Shown: positions 34,761 to 43,116, counted from the stretch's first letter. The stretch: 64,000 nt of DNA from Actinoplanes lutulentus (GCF_003259845.1 NZ_QLMJ01000019.1:1-64000); one strand, 5' to 3'. Program-made: numbers and translations. The notes: generated by a model from the letters alone, not told the origin.

Positions 34761-34800
34761 GTGCTCGAAGGGACTCAAACCCTAACCGTCTGATCTGTAG
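34761..34800 (-). other. tRNA-Arg-like 3' half remnant
   Basis: Read on the minus strand, these 40 bases run from CTACAGATCAGACGGTTAGG through a T-arm-like GGGTTTGAGTCCC to CTTCGAGCAC. This is the arrangement of the anticodon loop, T arm and acceptor 3' side of an actinobacterial tRNA-Arg (where CTACGGATCAG is usual). The 5' half is absent. Such 3' fragments are typical attachment-site scars of integrative elements. It lies about 80 bp upstream of copy 2 of the duplicated segment. Confidence 0.5.
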
Positions 34801-34881
34801 GGCCGGTCAGCGTGAACGTAGTGTCCGGCACGACGGCCTGGTGTCTGGCGGTTCGTTCGGGCAGGTCTGTGGTGGTCGAGC

Positions 34882-35371
34882 GGGAGGATTCGTTGGCGAT
34901 GTCGACCATCGCACTCAGATTCCTTCACGTTTTTCGTGACGCATGTTCCGCGGCGCGTCCAGCGCGTCAGCGGATCGATCGGATAGCGATACCGCCGGCT
35001 CAGGGCGGCCACCGGGGGCTTGGGCGACTCTTCGACCGTACGCGCAATTCGCCGGGCCTGCCGAACTCGCCGTCGACGCTCTGCCGGGTGGTGTTGGCAG
35101 GCGTAGGGTCGAGGTGTCGCCTCGGACCTCGGTGGCCGGTAGTTGGCTGCCGCGGACCTTTCGGCGTTTCTTCGTCTCCGCAGCGATCAGGTGCGTTTCT
35201 CGCCCGGACTGTTCTCGAGTACGAAGTATCCGGCTGCGGCCGAAGTCAGGAACTCCACCATGTGGTACCTGTGGATCGCCATCATCATCCTGTTGCTCCT
35301 CGCCGTGGCCGCCCTCGCTCTGAAGGTCGTCAAGCTGTACGAGCAGGGAGTCCCTTTCCGGCTCGGCAAGG
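34882..35371. repeat. Duplicated segment, copy 2
   Basis: This is the direct-repeat counterpart of 23272-23873 and shares the landmarks listed there in the same order and orientation, with scattered substitutions and one deletion of about 95 bp. Similarity ends inside the SPFH coding region at GGCTCGGCAAGGTC, after which the sequence runs into the ABC ATPase gene. The overall divergence suggests an old duplication. Confidence 0.8.
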
Positions 35372-35385
35372 TCGGCGACCGATGA
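35260..35385 (+). pseudogene. Truncated SPFH gene start
   Basis: A 41-codon frame begins MWYLWIAIIILLLLAVAALA and continues with KVVKLYEQGVPFRLGKVG. It matches the first 37 residues of the SPFH protein at 23756, then ends in Asp-Arg-stop. Only the membrane helix and the first SPFH strand remain. Its stop overlaps the ATG of the ABC ATPase in an ATGA arrangement, so it could now serve as a translated leader coupling the ABC operon to the duplicated promoter region. Confidence 0.75.
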
Positions 35386-36293
35386 CAACGACGCCGGCAG
35401 TCATCGACGTACGCGGGCTGGTCAAGCGATTCGGCCGCTTCACCGCCGTCGACGGGCTCAACCTCACCGTTGCGCCCGGTGCCGTGCACGGGTTTCTCGG
35501 CCCGAACGGAGCCGGCAAGACCACCACCATCCGGGTGTTGCTCGGGCTTTACCGTGCGGCGGCAGGGAGTGCCCGGGTGCTCGGCATGGACCCCGCCCGC
35601 CAGTCGGCCGCGATCAACCGGCGGATCTCGTACGTGCCCGGCGACGTGCATCTCTGGCCGAACCTGACCGGACACCAATGCCTCGACGCGCTGGCCGGGC
35701 TCCGCGGCGCCCGTGACGAGTCAGCGGAACGACGGCTCACCGAGGACTTCGCCCTCGACGTCCGCAAGTCCGTCCGTGCCTACTCGAAGGGCAACCGGCA
35801 GAAAGTGATCCTGGTGGCCGCGTTCGCAGCCCCCACCGACCTGCTGATCCTCGACGAGCCGACCACCGGCCTCGACCCGCTCATGGAGGAGGTGTTCCGG
35901 CGGTGCGTGCGAGACGCGGTCGCCGCCGGCCGTACGGTGCTGCTCTCCAGCCACATCCTCGGCGAGGTCGAACAGCTCTGTGATGCCGTGACGATCGTCA
36001 AGGACGGACGGCTGGTCGAGTCGGGCCGCCTCACCGACCTGCGGCACCTCGCCGCCTCACGCATCACCGCACAGCTGACCGGCCCACAGTCGACGACGGT
36101 GACCAATGGGCTGCGCGACCTCGGCCTGGTCAACGGCGACGGCGCGGGCACCGACCTGGTCTTGAGCGTGCCGCGCACCCAGGTGCTGCCGGTGCTGGCG
36201 CTGCTGGCGCGGGCCGACGCCGGTGACATCACCTGCACCCCGGCCAGTCTGGAAGAACTGTTCCTGCGGCATTACCGGGTCGCCGCGCGATGA
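35382..36293 (+). CDS. ABC transporter ATP-binding protein
   Basis: This 303-residue ATPase belongs to the exporter/drug-resistance type. Walker A is GPNGAGKTT and Walker B LLILDEPTTGLDP. The H-loop is in LLSSHILGEVEQL. The signature reads YSKGNRQKV instead of the canonical LSGGQ, a variant common in actinobacterial multidrug-type ATPases. A C-terminal regulatory-like domain follows residue 220. The ATG at 35382 overlaps the stop of the truncated SPFH leader. The stop region overlaps the permease start at 36290, so the two are translationally coupled subunits. Confidence 0.92.
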   Translation: MTTTPAVIDVRGLVKRFGRFTAVDGLNLTVAPGAVHGFLGPNGAGKTTTIRVLLGLYRAAAGSARVLGMDPARQSAAINRRISYVPGDVHLWPNLTGHQCLDALAGLRGARDESAERRLTEDFALDVRKSVRAYSKGNRQKVILVAAFAAPTDLLILDEPTTGLDPLMEEVFRRCVRDAVAAGRTVLLSSHILGEVEQLCDAVTIVKDGRLVESGRLTDLRHLAASRITAQLTGPQSTTVTNGLRDLGLVNGDGAGTDLVLSVPRTQVLPVLALLARADAGDITCTPASLEELFLRHYRVAAR

Positions 36294-37873
36294 CCACCGC
36301 ACGCCTGCTGCTGCACCGCCACCGCATGATGATCGGCTCGTGGCTGCTCCTGCTGCTGACGCTGCTCGGCGGCACGGTCTGGGCGTACCAGGACACGTAT
36401 CCCACGGCAGGCCAGCGGGACGCGGCGGTCGAGCTGGCCCGCGCGGACACCGCCACCACCCTGCTCTACGGCGAACTGCCGCTACCCGGCACCCCGGCAC
36501 AGATGTACGCCTGGGAGATCGGCGGCATCACCACCATCCTGGTGTCCGTGTTCGCGGTCTTGCTCGGCGTGGCACTCACCCGGGCAGCCGAGGACGACGG
36601 AACTCTCGAGCTGATCCGTAGCTGCGGCGTAGACCGGCGCAATCCGCTGCGCGCTGCCATCGCGGTGATCGCCTGCGTCGCGACGGCCTTGGCCGTCGGC
36701 ACGGCTGCCGTCACGGGAACCTGGGTGGGCGACGTCGACGGGATCACCGGGCTGGGCGTGGCCGCGTTCGGTGCGGCGCTTGGGCTGACGTTCCTGCTGG
36801 TCGGCGTGCTGACCGTGGTACTGGCGCAGCTCACCTCGACCGCGCCGACGGCGCGGCTGCTCGGCCTCACCGCCGTGGCCGCCGGGTTCGGGTTGCGAGC
36901 GGTCGCCGACGTCCGCGACATCGGTGCCCTCAACTGGCTGAGCCCGCTGGGCCTGCGGGCCACCGTCCAGCCGTTCACCGCGAATCGCTGGTGGGTCCTC
37001 GGGATCTACCTGGCCGCCGCGGTCACCTTGGCGTGGGTGGCCGGGCTGCTGTACGAACGCCGGGAGTACGGCGCCGGCCTGATCACCCGGTCCGAGATCC
37101 GCGACGTACGGTTACCGGTCCGTTCTGCTCTCGGACTGCGCATGCGGCTCGCCCGGCGGTCCACGCTGATCTGGGCAGCAGGGGTGGCTGGGCTCGGCGC
37201 CCTGTTCACCGCGATGGGCTCCGGGGTGGTCGAGCAGAGCCGTGACGGTGACGTCGGCGGGTTCCTCGGCACCCAGTTGGGCGGCACCGACCCGGTGGCG
37301 GCGTACTGCGCCTACACCGCGACGCTGCTCGCGATGGTGGTGTCCGCGTACTCGATCCTTCAGGTCCTTCGTCATCGGGAGGACGAGACGGCCGGCCGGA
37401 CCGCCCTGATCGTGGCCGGTGGCGTACGCCGCTGGGCACCCCTGCTGGCGCAGGTCGCCACCGCCGTGGCCGGCAGCGCGGTCATCCTGGCCGCTGCCGG
37501 CGCCGCGGGTGCGGCGATCGCATCGGTGACGATCGGCGGCGACAGTCCCGCCGTGCGGATGTTCACCTTCGTCACCGGGCAATGGCCGGCGACCGCGGTG
37601 ATGGCCGCTGGCGCAGCGCTACTGGCCGGGATCTGGCCGCGCGCGGCCGGGCTGGCCTGGCTTCCCCTCGTGGCCGCCGGCACCCTGGCCCTGCTCGGCC
37701 CGCTGCTGAACATTCCGCAGCGGATCCGCGATCTCGGCCCCTTCCAGCAGGTCAGCGACCCTGTCGCGGCGACCGCCGAGTGGACCGGGCCGGCCGTTCT
37801 GCTGCTCATCGCCGTCACCGCGACCGCATGCGGGCTGGCCGGCATCAACCGCCGAGACCTGCTCGCCGGTTAA
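36290..37873 (+). CDS. ABC transporter permease
   Basis: This 527-residue integral membrane protein has about twelve hydrophobic segments and an internal repeat feel, typical of actinobacterial exporter permeases of the large two-halves type. Examples are WLLLLLTLLGGTVWAYQDTY, LGVAAFGAALGLTFLLVGVL, and a late GLAWLPLVAAGTLALLGPLL. It overlaps the ATPase gene by four bases and would form the membrane channel with it. Motifs do not reveal the substrate; related pairs export peptides or antibiotics. Confidence 0.88.
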   Translation: MTTARLLLHRHRMMIGSWLLLLLTLLGGTVWAYQDTYPTAGQRDAAVELARADTATTLLYGELPLPGTPAQMYAWEIGGITTILVSVFAVLLGVALTRAAEDDGTLELIRSCGVDRRNPLRAAIAVIACVATALAVGTAAVTGTWVGDVDGITGLGVAAFGAALGLTFLLVGVLTVVLAQLTSTAPTARLLGLTAVAAGFGLRAVADVRDIGALNWLSPLGLRATVQPFTANRWWVLGIYLAAAVTLAWVAGLLYERREYGAGLITRSEIRDVRLPVRSALGLRMRLARRSTLIWAAGVAGLGALFTAMGSGVVEQSRDGDVGGFLGTQLGGTDPVAAYCAYTATLLAMVVSAYSILQVLRHREDETAGRTALIVAGGVRRWAPLLAQVATAVAGSAVILAAAGAAGAAIASVTIGGDSPAVRMFTFVTGQWPATAVMAAGAALLAGIWPRAAGLAWLPLVAAGTLALLGPLLNIPQRIRDLGPFQQVSDPVAATAEWTGPAVLLLIAVTATACGLAGINRRDLLAG

Positions 37874-38072
37874 GTTCAGAACCCGGTCGCGCTGGTGTCG
37901 GCGATCGCTGCAGGATCATCGTCGTCGTGACCTCGGGTCCTTACCCCGCCAGGTTGGCTGTCACGGTGGCCCACACGACCGCCGGCTGTGACGTCGGGAG
38001 CCTTATAACGCTCAAGTACACGCGCAGGGCCAAATCCCGGACAGCGAGCGCCGGCTTCGAGATGAGCTGGAC

Positions 38073-38231
38073 ATGACCAGACGCCGACTGATCGAAGCCA
38101 CCGAGCGCATCGAAACTCTTGATTACGGCAACGATGCGCTCGCCCGCATCGTTAGCGTGCTCGCGACCGAGAAGGCACAGGTTCGCGACCGGCTCCACAG
38201 CCTCATTCGCGATCGTCCGCCGTCTGCGTGA
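38073..38231 (+). CDS. Small charged helical protein
   Basis: A 52-residue frame reads MTRRRLIEATERIETLDYGN, then DALARIVSVLATEKAQVRDR and a short basic tail. It is highly charged, wholly helical in pattern, and has high third-position GC. No family is recognised. It may be an independent small protein or the tail of a lost gene. A GAG-rich stretch precedes the ATG. It is convergent with the FUSC-type gene, whose stop is only 24 bases away. Confidence 0.45.
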   Translation: MTRRRLIEATERIETLDYGNDALARIVSVLATEKAQVRDRLHSLIRDRPPSA

Positions 38232-38254
38232 ACAGCCGTTCTAGCGGCGAAGGC

Positions 38255-39235
38255 CTAGTTGCCTTGGCGGGGCCACCACCAGCTCACGAGAATGACGACG
38301 CTGGCGACAGCCGCGCCGACCGCGGTCTCGATCCCGCGGTCCCACAGCAGTGGGCCCACGGGGCGAGGCGCCGCGACCTGGCTCATCAGCAGCGCCATTG
38401 GCGTGATCGCGACCATGGCCAGCCCGTAGTGGCGTCCGATCACCAGTTCGGTGATCACTTGGAGCAGCACCAGGATCAGCACGGACGGGTATGGTCCGAA
38501 GCCCGGCGCCAGGACCGCGGCGGCGACCACGAGTCCGGCCAGGGTGCCGGCTATCCGGTGCCAGACGCGTACGAGTTGGGCGTTCGTTCCGGGCACGCTG
38601 AGTGGGGCGACCGCCGCCAGCGTGGCCCAGTAGGAGTGGCCGATACCGAACGCTGTCGCCGCGGCGCCGGCGAGCAGCGCCGCAATGCCGTACCGGGCGG
38701 AGCTGCCCAGGTCCGGCCGCAGGCGGGCGCGTCGCGGGTCGCGGGGTTTGCGCATTTTGGCGGTGGCGTTGCCGAGCAGCAGTGCGAACCCGGCGCTGGC
38801 TGCTGCCACGCCGGCCGCCGCCGGCAGGTCGGCGATCCGGTGCGGAGCAGAAGAGACAGCGCCGAAGGCGAAGAGCAGGAAGAGCGGGCCTGGCGGGTGC
38901 CAGTCCTCGGCGCTCGCGATCAGGTTTCCGGCACCGGCGACCAAGGCCGCGACCACGACTGCCAGCCAGGCCCGCTGGGGGTGTGCGCCGACCAGGACGC
39001 CGAGCACGACGCAGCTGACCAGTGCGGCGCCGGCGCTGGCCTGCATCACCAGCCGCGACAGGTGGACGTGGTTACGTCCGTACAGCGACGTGAACGCTCC
39101 GAACGCCGCGTACACCGACCATCGGGGATGCCCGAGCGCCAGGACGACCAAGAGGGGAACGGCAACGCTTACTCCTACCCGCACTGCCGTCGGGCCGGCT
39201 GCTGCCAGGAGATTGCGCAGGTCGGTGGGCTTCAT
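38255..39235 (-). CDS. FUSC/aromatic-acid exporter-like membrane protein
   Basis: This 326-residue protein starts at ATG 39235 (MKPTDLRNLL). It has two blocks of membrane helices separated by a basic cytoplasmic loop (KMRKPRDPRRARLRPDLGSS). The first block contains LALGHPRWSVYAAFGAFTSL. The second contains YGIAALLAGAAATAFGIGHS, YWATLAAVAPLS and a VWHRIAGTLAGLVVAAAVLA stretch typical of the fusaric-acid-resistance/aromatic-acid-exporter superfamily. It is divergent from a TetR gene with a palindromic operator between them, the classic layout of a drug- or metabolite-inducible exporter. Confidence 0.85.
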   Translation of the reverse strand: MKPTDLRNLLAAAGPTAVRVGVSVAVPLLVVLALGHPRWSVYAAFGAFTSLYGRNHVHLSRLVMQASAGAALVSCVVLGVLVGAHPQRAWLAVVVAALVAGAGNLIASAEDWHPPGPLFLLFAFGAVSSAPHRIADLPAAAGVAAASAGFALLLGNATAKMRKPRDPRRARLRPDLGSSARYGIAALLAGAAATAFGIGHSYWATLAAVAPLSVPGTNAQLVRVWHRIAGTLAGLVVAAAVLAPGFGPYPSVLILVLLQVITELVIGRHYGLAMVAITPMALLMSQVAAPRPVGPLLWDRGIETAVGAAVASVVILVSWWWPRQGN

Positions 39236-39333
39236 GACTGCTTTCGAGGATATGGATCGCCCAGAGGGCGGGCGGTTGTTCAGGCAACTCGGGCGCCGGG
39301 GCCAAATGCCCGTGACGACCGACACCTAGCCTA

Positions 39334-39351
39334 ACTGACCGATCGGTCAGT
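39334..39351. promoter_or_regulatory. Perfect palindromic TetR-type operator
   Basis: ACTGACCGATCGGTCAGT is an 18-bp perfect palindrome with the TGACCGA/TCGGTCA core widely used by TetR-family repressors. It ends 12 bases before the TetR start codon and sits in the short divergent region with the exporter gene. Binding here would block both promoters, so autorepression and repression of the exporter are likely. Confidence 0.75.
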
Positions 39352-39363
39352 ACAGTTGGGGGC

Positions 39364-39918
39364 ATGACGCGCAGAACGAAGGCCGCGGCTCGCCAGGAGA
39401 TCCTCGAAGCGGCCCGGCGACGGTTCGCCCTGGACGGCTACCGAGGCACCTCGATCGCCGACATCGCCGCCGAGCAGGGCACGTCGAAGGCCTCGATCCT
39501 GTACCACTTCGCGTCCAAGGAGGCGATCCTCGCCGACCTCGTCGCCGGCCTCTGGAGCGAGTTCGGGCGGCTGGCGCAAGAGTTGGAGGCCCTGGAGGGC
39601 GACGCGGCGCAGCGAGTGGCGATGGAGCGGATGACCGCGATCGCGCTCGAGCACCGGTCCGATCTGGCGGTGTTCTACGGCGAGATCCCTGAGCTGTTGG
39701 CCTCCGGCCAGTTCGCCGGCGCCAAAGAGGCTTCCGATCACATTCTCGCCGCGCTGGTGCACCGGGATCCGCGTCCGCAGGCGCAGATCGTCGCGGTGAT
39801 CGTCGTCGCCGGAATCGCTGCCGCCTGCCACGAGTTCCGGGACGCACCGCGACCGGACCTCGAAGCGGCCGTCGTTCACGTGATGCGCGCCGCGCTGACG
39901 AATCGCCTTCCGGACTGA
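39364..39918 (+). CDS. TetR-family transcriptional regulator
   Basis: This 184-residue repressor has the TetR N-terminal helix-turn-helix (ARRRFALDGYRGTSIADIAA, then EQGTSKASILYHFASKEAIL) in residues about 12-58. The alpha-helical ligand-binding C-terminal domain holds FYGEIPELLASGQFAGAKEA and a late VIVVAGIAAACHEF helix. A GGGGG stretch precedes the ATG. It very likely binds the palindrome just upstream and controls itself and the divergent FUSC-type exporter. The ligand is unknown. Confidence 0.92.
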   Translation: MTRRTKAAARQEILEAARRRFALDGYRGTSIADIAAEQGTSKASILYHFASKEAILADLVAGLWSEFGRLAQELEALEGDAAQRVAMERMTAIALEHRSDLAVFYGEIPELLASGQFAGAKEASDHILAALVHRDPRPQAQIVAVIVVAGIAAACHEFRDAPRPDLEAAVVHVMRAALTNRLPD

Positions 39919-40055
39919 CCGCCGGCTGCGCCGGTCATATCGCTCGATCGCCAGACGCCGAAATGTTACGACAAATACCATTCATTTGACCGCGCTCGGG
40001 CTCGGCCTTCGCTGGGCATCCGCCGCGCGGCCGACGATCTCTCCAGGAGCGAGTC

Positions 40056-40205
40056 GTGGAATATCTGCAAGCACTCGGCGCGGGCGCGGTGGTGGGCGTG
40101 ATGTACGCGGCGCTGCGGGTCAAGTCTCCGGCGCCCCCGCTGATCGCCCTGGTCGGCCTGGCCGGGATGCTCGTCGGTTTCGGTGTCCTGGACGCGCTCG
40201 CATGA
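40056..40205 (+). CDS. XapX-type mini membrane protein
   Basis: This 49-residue protein starts at GTG 40056 after an AGGAG signal. It reads LGAGAVVGVMYAALRVKSPA followed by PPLIALVGLAGMLVGFG. Two short hydrophobic helices flank the conserved R-V-x-SPAPP-x-I-A-L-x-G turn, the hallmark of the XapX domain. The function of XapX proteins is unknown. Its stop overlaps the start of the next XapX-like gene (ATGA). Confidence 0.78.
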   Translation: MEYLQALGAGAVVGVMYAALRVKSPAPPLIALVGLAGMLVGFGVLDALA

Positions 40206-40414
40206 ACCCCGTCGTCATCGCCTATGCGGCCTCGCTGGGCGCGGGAGCCGTCGGCGGAGCGCTGTACTGGCTGATGGACGTGCCCTCGCCGGCGCCGCCG
40301 TGGGTGAGCCTTTGCGGACTGCTCGGGATTCTCGGCGGTGAAGCCGCAGGCGGGGTCCTGTTGCGCCGCTGGCGCCGCAAACCCGCGCCCGCCGCTCACC
40401 AGAGCGCCACCTGA
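40202..40414 (+). CDS. Second XapX-like mini membrane protein
   Basis: This 70-residue protein has the same two-helix plan: YAASLGAGAVGGALYWLMDV, PSPAPPWVSLCGLLGILGGE, then a basic tail (LLRRWRRKPAP). The SPAPP turn is conserved. It overlaps the first XapX gene by four bases, so the two are translated together and may form a hetero-oligomer. It is followed 54 bp later by the PhlG-like hydrolase gene, suggesting a common operon. Confidence 0.78.
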   Translation: MNPVVIAYAASLGAGAVGGALYWLMDVPSPAPPWVSLCGLLGILGGEAAGGVLLRRWRRKPAPAAHQSAT

Positions 40415-40468
40415 TCACCTATGTCCTGGTCGCTGTAGCAACCCAGTCCCGTCTCGGAGGGTGAAGAG

Positions 40469-41287
40469 ATGCATCTGCCCGTCACGTACTACCCGGTACC
40501 GACCCAAGACCTGTTCGAGCACAACGCTCAGCGGATCAAGGACAAGCCGTACGCCAAGTATTTCAATGGCGACCTGTGGCTGCATGACGACGTCATGCCG
40601 GCGATCCGGCATGCCCTGCCGCCGTCAGCCGCGTTGTCCTCGCGGCCGGAGGACATCAACCGGCTCCTGGACCCCGGCTACCACGAGTTCGAGACCGGCT
40701 TCGGCGTCTCCGAGCAGGGCACCCCGTACGTGGCGAGCCTGACGCGGTTTCCCGGCTGCACGCCGGAGATGTTCACCTGGTGGTTCTGGTGGCACTCGGT
40801 CGAGCCCGAGCGCTATTCCCTCTGGTACCCCCACAACCATCTGCAGGCGATCCCCCGCAACCAGGACGTGCTGACCCAGCCGGGTCTGACCGACGAACAG
40901 CGCTACATCGGCAACACCCACGACATCGTCGAATACCTCGGCCCGATGCGCGCCGAACTGGTCATCGAATTCGTCGATCCGTCCGCGTTCGGCATGGACA
41001 CCAGCCGGTTCGCGCAGGCCGGATATCGGGCCCACGCCTGCGGATACATCAGGGACGGTTTGATGCTGCACCTGGTGCGCGAGACGCCTGATGGCTTCGA
41101 GCTGCGCAGTCGCTACATCTTCGACCGCGGTGAGAAGCCCACCGGCGACGTCCCGGCAGGCGCCCGCGAGCAGGCCCTGGCGTTCGCGTACGAACTCGTG
41201 CTGCACGACCAGATCGAGTTCACCCACCTGTCGACGTTTCTCGCCGACATCTACCACGAGTTCTCCGGCGATCCTGCGGCGTCCTGA
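40469..41287 (+). CDS. DAPG hydrolase (PhlG)-family protein
   Basis: This 272-residue protein resembles PhlG/phloretin-hydrolase-type C-C hydrolases, Zn-dependent enzymes that cleave an acyl group from phloroglucinol-type aromatics. Family-like features are LHDDVMPAIRHALPPS, the FPGCTPEMFTWWFWWHSVEP block, LWYPHNHLQA with candidate metal-binding histidines, and a late HDQIEFTHLSTFLADIYHEF segment with Glu and His where the family places metal ligands. The ATG follows a GGAGGG signal. The substrate cannot be read from the sequence. The upstream XapX pair may be in the same operon. Confidence 0.75.
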   Translation: MHLPVTYYPVPTQDLFEHNAQRIKDKPYAKYFNGDLWLHDDVMPAIRHALPPSAALSSRPEDINRLLDPGYHEFETGFGVSEQGTPYVASLTRFPGCTPEMFTWWFWWHSVEPERYSLWYPHNHLQAIPRNQDVLTQPGLTDEQRYIGNTHDIVEYLGPMRAELVIEFVDPSAFGMDTSRFAQAGYRAHACGYIRDGLMLHLVRETPDGFELRSRYIFDRGEKPTGDVPAGAREQALAFAYELVLHDQIEFTHLSTFLADIYHEFSGDPAAS

Positions 41288-41368
41288 TCGTCGCCGTGCC
41301 CGGCTCGTCACACCGAACCGCCACCGGATCGGTTGGCGCAGCCGGGCCGACAGGGCTCCGCGCCGCGC

Positions 41369-41887
41369 TCAGCTGTCGACGTCGCCGCTCAGCGGCGACT
41401 GCCGCAGCATCGCTTTGATCAGCAGGTCCAGGGCGGCGGTAACGGCGGCCCGATCGTCGGGGGTCAGCGACGACAGCAGCCGGTTCTCGACGGCGAGCCG
41501 GCGTGGGAAGACCTCGTCCACCAGCTTCGACCCGGTGTCCGACAGCCGCACCAGGCTGGCGCGGCGGTCCGCGGGATTCGGATCCCGGGTGATCAACCCG
41601 CGTTTCTCCAGCTTGCCGAGGATGCCACTCATCGCCGCCCGCGAGCAGCCACGCAGCACCGCCAGGCCGCGGGCGATCATCGGCTCCCCGGCATGCCGCA
41701 TGATCACCAGCACGTCCAGCTCCGCCGAGCTCAGCGGCGCGCCACCGTGCAGCGAATCCATCTCCAGGTCGTAGAGAGCCTGCAAACGGCGTAGACGGCC
41801 GAAGACTTCCATGCCTTCCAGCTCCAGGTCGGGGCGAGCCGCCCGCCACACAGCGGTGATCTCATCGGACGGCGTGACCGGGAACAC
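41369..41887 (-). CDS. MarR-family transcriptional regulator
   Basis: This 172-residue protein has the MarR winged-helix layout: LSSAELDVLVIMRHAGEPMI, a recognition helix region RAAMSGILGKLEKRGLITRD, and the wing NPADRRASLVRLSDTGSKLV. Helices at both ends provide the dimer interface. It is divergent from the quinone-oxidoreductase-type gene at 41997, the usual arrangement for a MarR repressor of a detoxifying oxidoreductase. A quasi-palindrome at 41900-41917, just upstream of its start codon, may be its operator. Confidence 0.9.
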   Translation of the reverse strand: MFPVTPSDEITAVWRAARPDLELEGMEVFGRLRRLQALYDLEMDSLHGGAPLSSAELDVLVIMRHAGEPMIARGLAVLRGCSRAAMSGILGKLEKRGLITRDPNPADRRASLVRLSDTGSKLVDEVFPRRLAVENRLLSSLTPDDRAAVTAALDLLIKAMLRQSPLSGDVDS

Positions 41888-41899
41888 CCGACCTCCAGA

Positions 41900-41917
41900 T
41901 TGTTAAGCAGTGAACCA
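41900..41917. promoter_or_regulatory. Candidate MarR operator
   Basis: TTGTTAAGCAGTGAACCA is an imperfect palindrome (TTG-TTAA / GTGAACCA arms) in the divergent MarR-oxidoreductase intergenic region. AT-rich arms are unusual for this DNA and fit MarR-type sites. Position supports the call more than symmetry does. Confidence 0.3.
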
Positions 41918-41996
41918 TTGCCGGACTATCTTCAGGGTACGCGGCGGTCTCCCCGGCTTGCCCCACCCATGATCCTCCCCACCCGGAAGGTGCCCG

Positions 41997-42992
41997 ATGC
42001 AGCAGCCACCCCACGACCAGGACACCGCCACCATGCGGGCCATCGGCATCACCGCGTTCGGCGGCCCCGAGGTTTTGCAGCCGGTGACCGTGCCGCGGCC
42101 CCAGCCACTGCCCGGCGACATCCTCGTGCGGGTCCACGCCGCCGGCGTCAACCCCGTCGACTGGAAGACCCGGGCCGGAGCGCCCACCCCGGCCGCCGCC
42201 GCACTGGGCCCGGCACCGCACATCCTGGGCTGGGACGTCTCCGGCGTGGTCGAGCAGGTCGGGCCCGGCGTGCATCTGTTCGCCCCCGGCGACGAGGTGT
42301 ACGGCCTGCCGTGGTTCCCGCGCCCGGCCGGCGCCTACGCCGAATACGTCATCGCCCCCGCCCGCCAGTTCGCCCCCAAGCCGTCCAGCCTCGACCACGT
42401 GCACGCCGCCGCGATCCCCCTAGCAGGACTCACCGCCCTGCACGCGCTCACCGACGCCGGCAACGTCCAGGCCGGCGACCGGGTACTGATCCACGCCGCC
42501 GCGGGCGGCGTCGGACACCTCGCAGTCCAGATCGCCAAACACCTCGGCGCCCACGTGATCGGCACCGCCCGCGCCCACCGCCACGACCTGCTACGCCGGC
42601 TCGGCGCCGACGAAGTGATCGACTACTCCACCCAGCGATTCGAACAGGTGGTCACCGACGTCGACGTCGTGGTGGACCTGGTCGGCGACGCCGTCGACCA
42701 GACCAGCACCCGCTCACTCGCCGTGCTACGCCCCGGCGGCACGTTCATCCAAGTCGCACCGCGCGTGTCACCCGAGCTGCCGCGGCTGGCCGCGGACCGC
42801 GAGATCCGGGTAACCCCGGCGATCCTCGTCGACGCCGACGGGCCAGGCCTGCGACGCCTCGGCGCCCTCGCCGACAGCGGAAACCTCTCCGTACTCGTGG
42901 AGAAAGTGTTCCCGCTCGAGGACGCGGCCGAGGCACACCGGCTCGGAGAGACCGACCACGTCGCCGGCAAACTCGTCCTGCAGGTGGCCTGA
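41997..42992 (+). CDS. NADPH:quinone oxidoreductase-type medium-chain dehydrogenase
   Basis: This 331-residue zinc-free MDR enzyme has an N-terminal GroES-like domain (MRAIGITAFGGPEVLQPVTV) and the nucleotide-binding loop IHAAAGGVGHLAVQIAKHLG in the Rossmann domain. It lacks the Cys clusters of zinc alcohol dehydrogenases, so quinone or enone reduction with NADPH is likely. GGAAGG precedes ATG 41997; Met13 is a possible later start. It is probably induced when the divergent MarR protein releases its operator. A strong hairpin downstream ends the transcript. Confidence 0.88.
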   Translation: MQQPPHDQDTATMRAIGITAFGGPEVLQPVTVPRPQPLPGDILVRVHAAGVNPVDWKTRAGAPTPAAAALGPAPHILGWDVSGVVEQVGPGVHLFAPGDEVYGLPWFPRPAGAYAEYVIAPARQFAPKPSSLDHVHAAAIPLAGLTALHALTDAGNVQAGDRVLIHAAAGGVGHLAVQIAKHLGAHVIGTARAHRHDLLRRLGADEVIDYSTQRFEQVVTDVDVVVDLVGDAVDQTSTRSLAVLRPGGTFIQVAPRVSPELPRLAADREIRVTPAILVDADGPGLRRLGALADSGNLSVLVEKVFPLEDAAEAHRLGETDHVAGKLVLQVA

Positions 42993-43116
42993 CCGGCTTG
43001 CCAGCAGTACCGCTGCCGGGCCGGGCACAGTCCCACCGACGAGTAGGCCTTGATTCTGGACGGGGTCCACGGTTCGATCTGGGCCCCGTGCTCACGCAAC
43101 AGCGGGGGATCTTCGT

